Origin: Chitinophagaceae bacterium
GTDB taxonomy: Bacteria; Bacteroidota; Bacteroidia; Chitinophagales; Chitinophagaceae
Length of the DNA: 6,293 nucleotides
Direction: 5' to 3'
Assembly (NCBI GenBank): GCA_025455205.1
Contig: JALOMZ010000121.1
Span: forward strand, 1 to 6,293
Below, one piece after another: positions 6,017-6,293 of the stretch (position 1 is its first letter; each line of letters opens with the position of its first letter). The notes under the pieces are model-generated. The model saw only the letters and a program-made list of their open reading frames with translations. It was not told the origin of the DNA and did no database searches. The position numbers and the translations under genes were made by a program.

Positions 6017-6037
6017 CCCCCCAATCCCATCACGCCT

Positions 6038-6293
6038 ATGAAAACCTCCATTCGCTCCTTCCTCCTCCTGCAAGTCGCAACTGCTTTTGCCCTGCTTTTT
6101 ATGTGTTCTAGCTGTGCCGAAAACCCGGTAACCGGCAAGAAGCAGGTGGCGCTGATGACGGAAGCACAGGAAATAGCCCTGGGCAAAGAGAGCGACCCGC
6201 AGATTGTGGCGCAGTACGGAATCTACCCCGACAGCAACCTGCAACGCTTCATCCGGCAGAAGGGCCTGGAAATGGCCCGGATATCGCACCGGC
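6038..6293 (+). CDS. M48-family metallopeptidase, putative lipoprotein, 3' part outside window
   Basis: The first 85 residues are visible. Residues 1-25 form a signal peptide with a basic N-terminus (MKTSIR), a hydrophobic core (FLLLQVATAFALLF) and CSSC, where Cys26 is the probable lipidation site of a relaxed lipobox. Then follow NPVTGKKQ (29-36), LMTEAQEIALGKE, DPQIVAQYGIYPD and KGLEMARISHR, a pattern I associate with the N-terminus of M48 peptidases of the BepA/LoiP (YcaL) type. In that family these residues precede an HEXXH zinc site, which lies beyond the right edge, so catalytic competence cannot be checked here. The likely role is envelope protein quality control or degradation on the periplasmic face of a membrane. 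ATG 6038 is the only sensible start: it directly precedes the signal peptide and lies 21 nt after a promoter-like box. No strong Shine-Dalgarno is seen. Confidence 0.87.
   Translation, partial: MKTSIRSFLLLQVATAFALLFMCSSCAENPVTGKKQVALMTEAQEIALGKESDPQIVAQYGIYPDSNLQRFIRQKGLEMARISHR

Larger units (their letters stand above)
4940..6037. other. 1.1-kb gene-free divergent intergenic region packed with repeats
   Basis: This gap separates a minus-strand gene start (4939) from a plus-strand gene start (6038), so it should hold two outward-facing promoters, and boxes are seen at both ends. I find no credible coding region on either strand and no tRNA-like fold by eye. Nearly all of it is repeats: the A/B tandem array, several heptamer or octamer families, and the REP-like hairpins. 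The least repetitive part is about 5780-5945, in which I see only GGWCTNN run 1 (5851-5878). Confidence 0.7.

Noticed and set aside
5981..6289. 102-residue minus-strand frame
   Set aside because: It lies antisense to the M48 signal peptide and N-terminus and runs into the heptamer array; no protein features are seen.

Overview
The window looks like a piece of a Bacteroidota chromosome, most likely from the Chitinophagaceae or a close relative. This is inferred from three things. The promoter-like boxes upstream of several genes match the Bacteroidota -7 consensus TAnnTTTG. Most starts lack a Shine-Dalgarno sequence. The gaps between genes are full of short degenerate repeats of a kind I recall from that group. 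No database search was possible.

Layout, left to right. Positions 1-1405 (minus strand) hold a circularly permuted ATP-grasp protein of the COG2308 type, missing only its last few residues at the window edge. A rho-independent terminator facing the minus strand (1596-1633) separates it from the next unit. Positions 1640-2046 are non-coding and hold dyad repeats and small hairpins. Next comes a minus-strand cluster read right to left: a 135-residue four-helix membrane protein (4939-4532), aspartyl-tRNA synthetase aspS (4385-2538), and a 160-residue four-helix membrane protein (2529-2047) that starts 8 nt after the aspS stop. aspS appears to have its own promoter, with a heptamer repeat lying between promoter and start codon.

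Positions 4940-6037 carry no gene that I can support. They hold a three-copy, roughly 190-bp tandem array built from alternating A and B half-units, a REP-like pair of hairpins, and several unrelated short-unit arrays that mostly share a 7-bp period. At 6038 a plus-strand gene begins for an M48-type metallopeptidase lipoprotein, cut by the right edge before its zinc-binding motif.

Functionally, aspS is housekeeping (aminoacylation). The ATP-grasp protein belongs to a family predicted to form peptide or amide bonds, usually beside alpha-E and transglutaminase-like genes, which would lie beyond the left edge. The M48 protein would act in envelope protein quality control. I see no pathway joining the three. 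The least explained part of the window is the repeat landscape, above all the phase-perfect but degenerate heptamer arrays.
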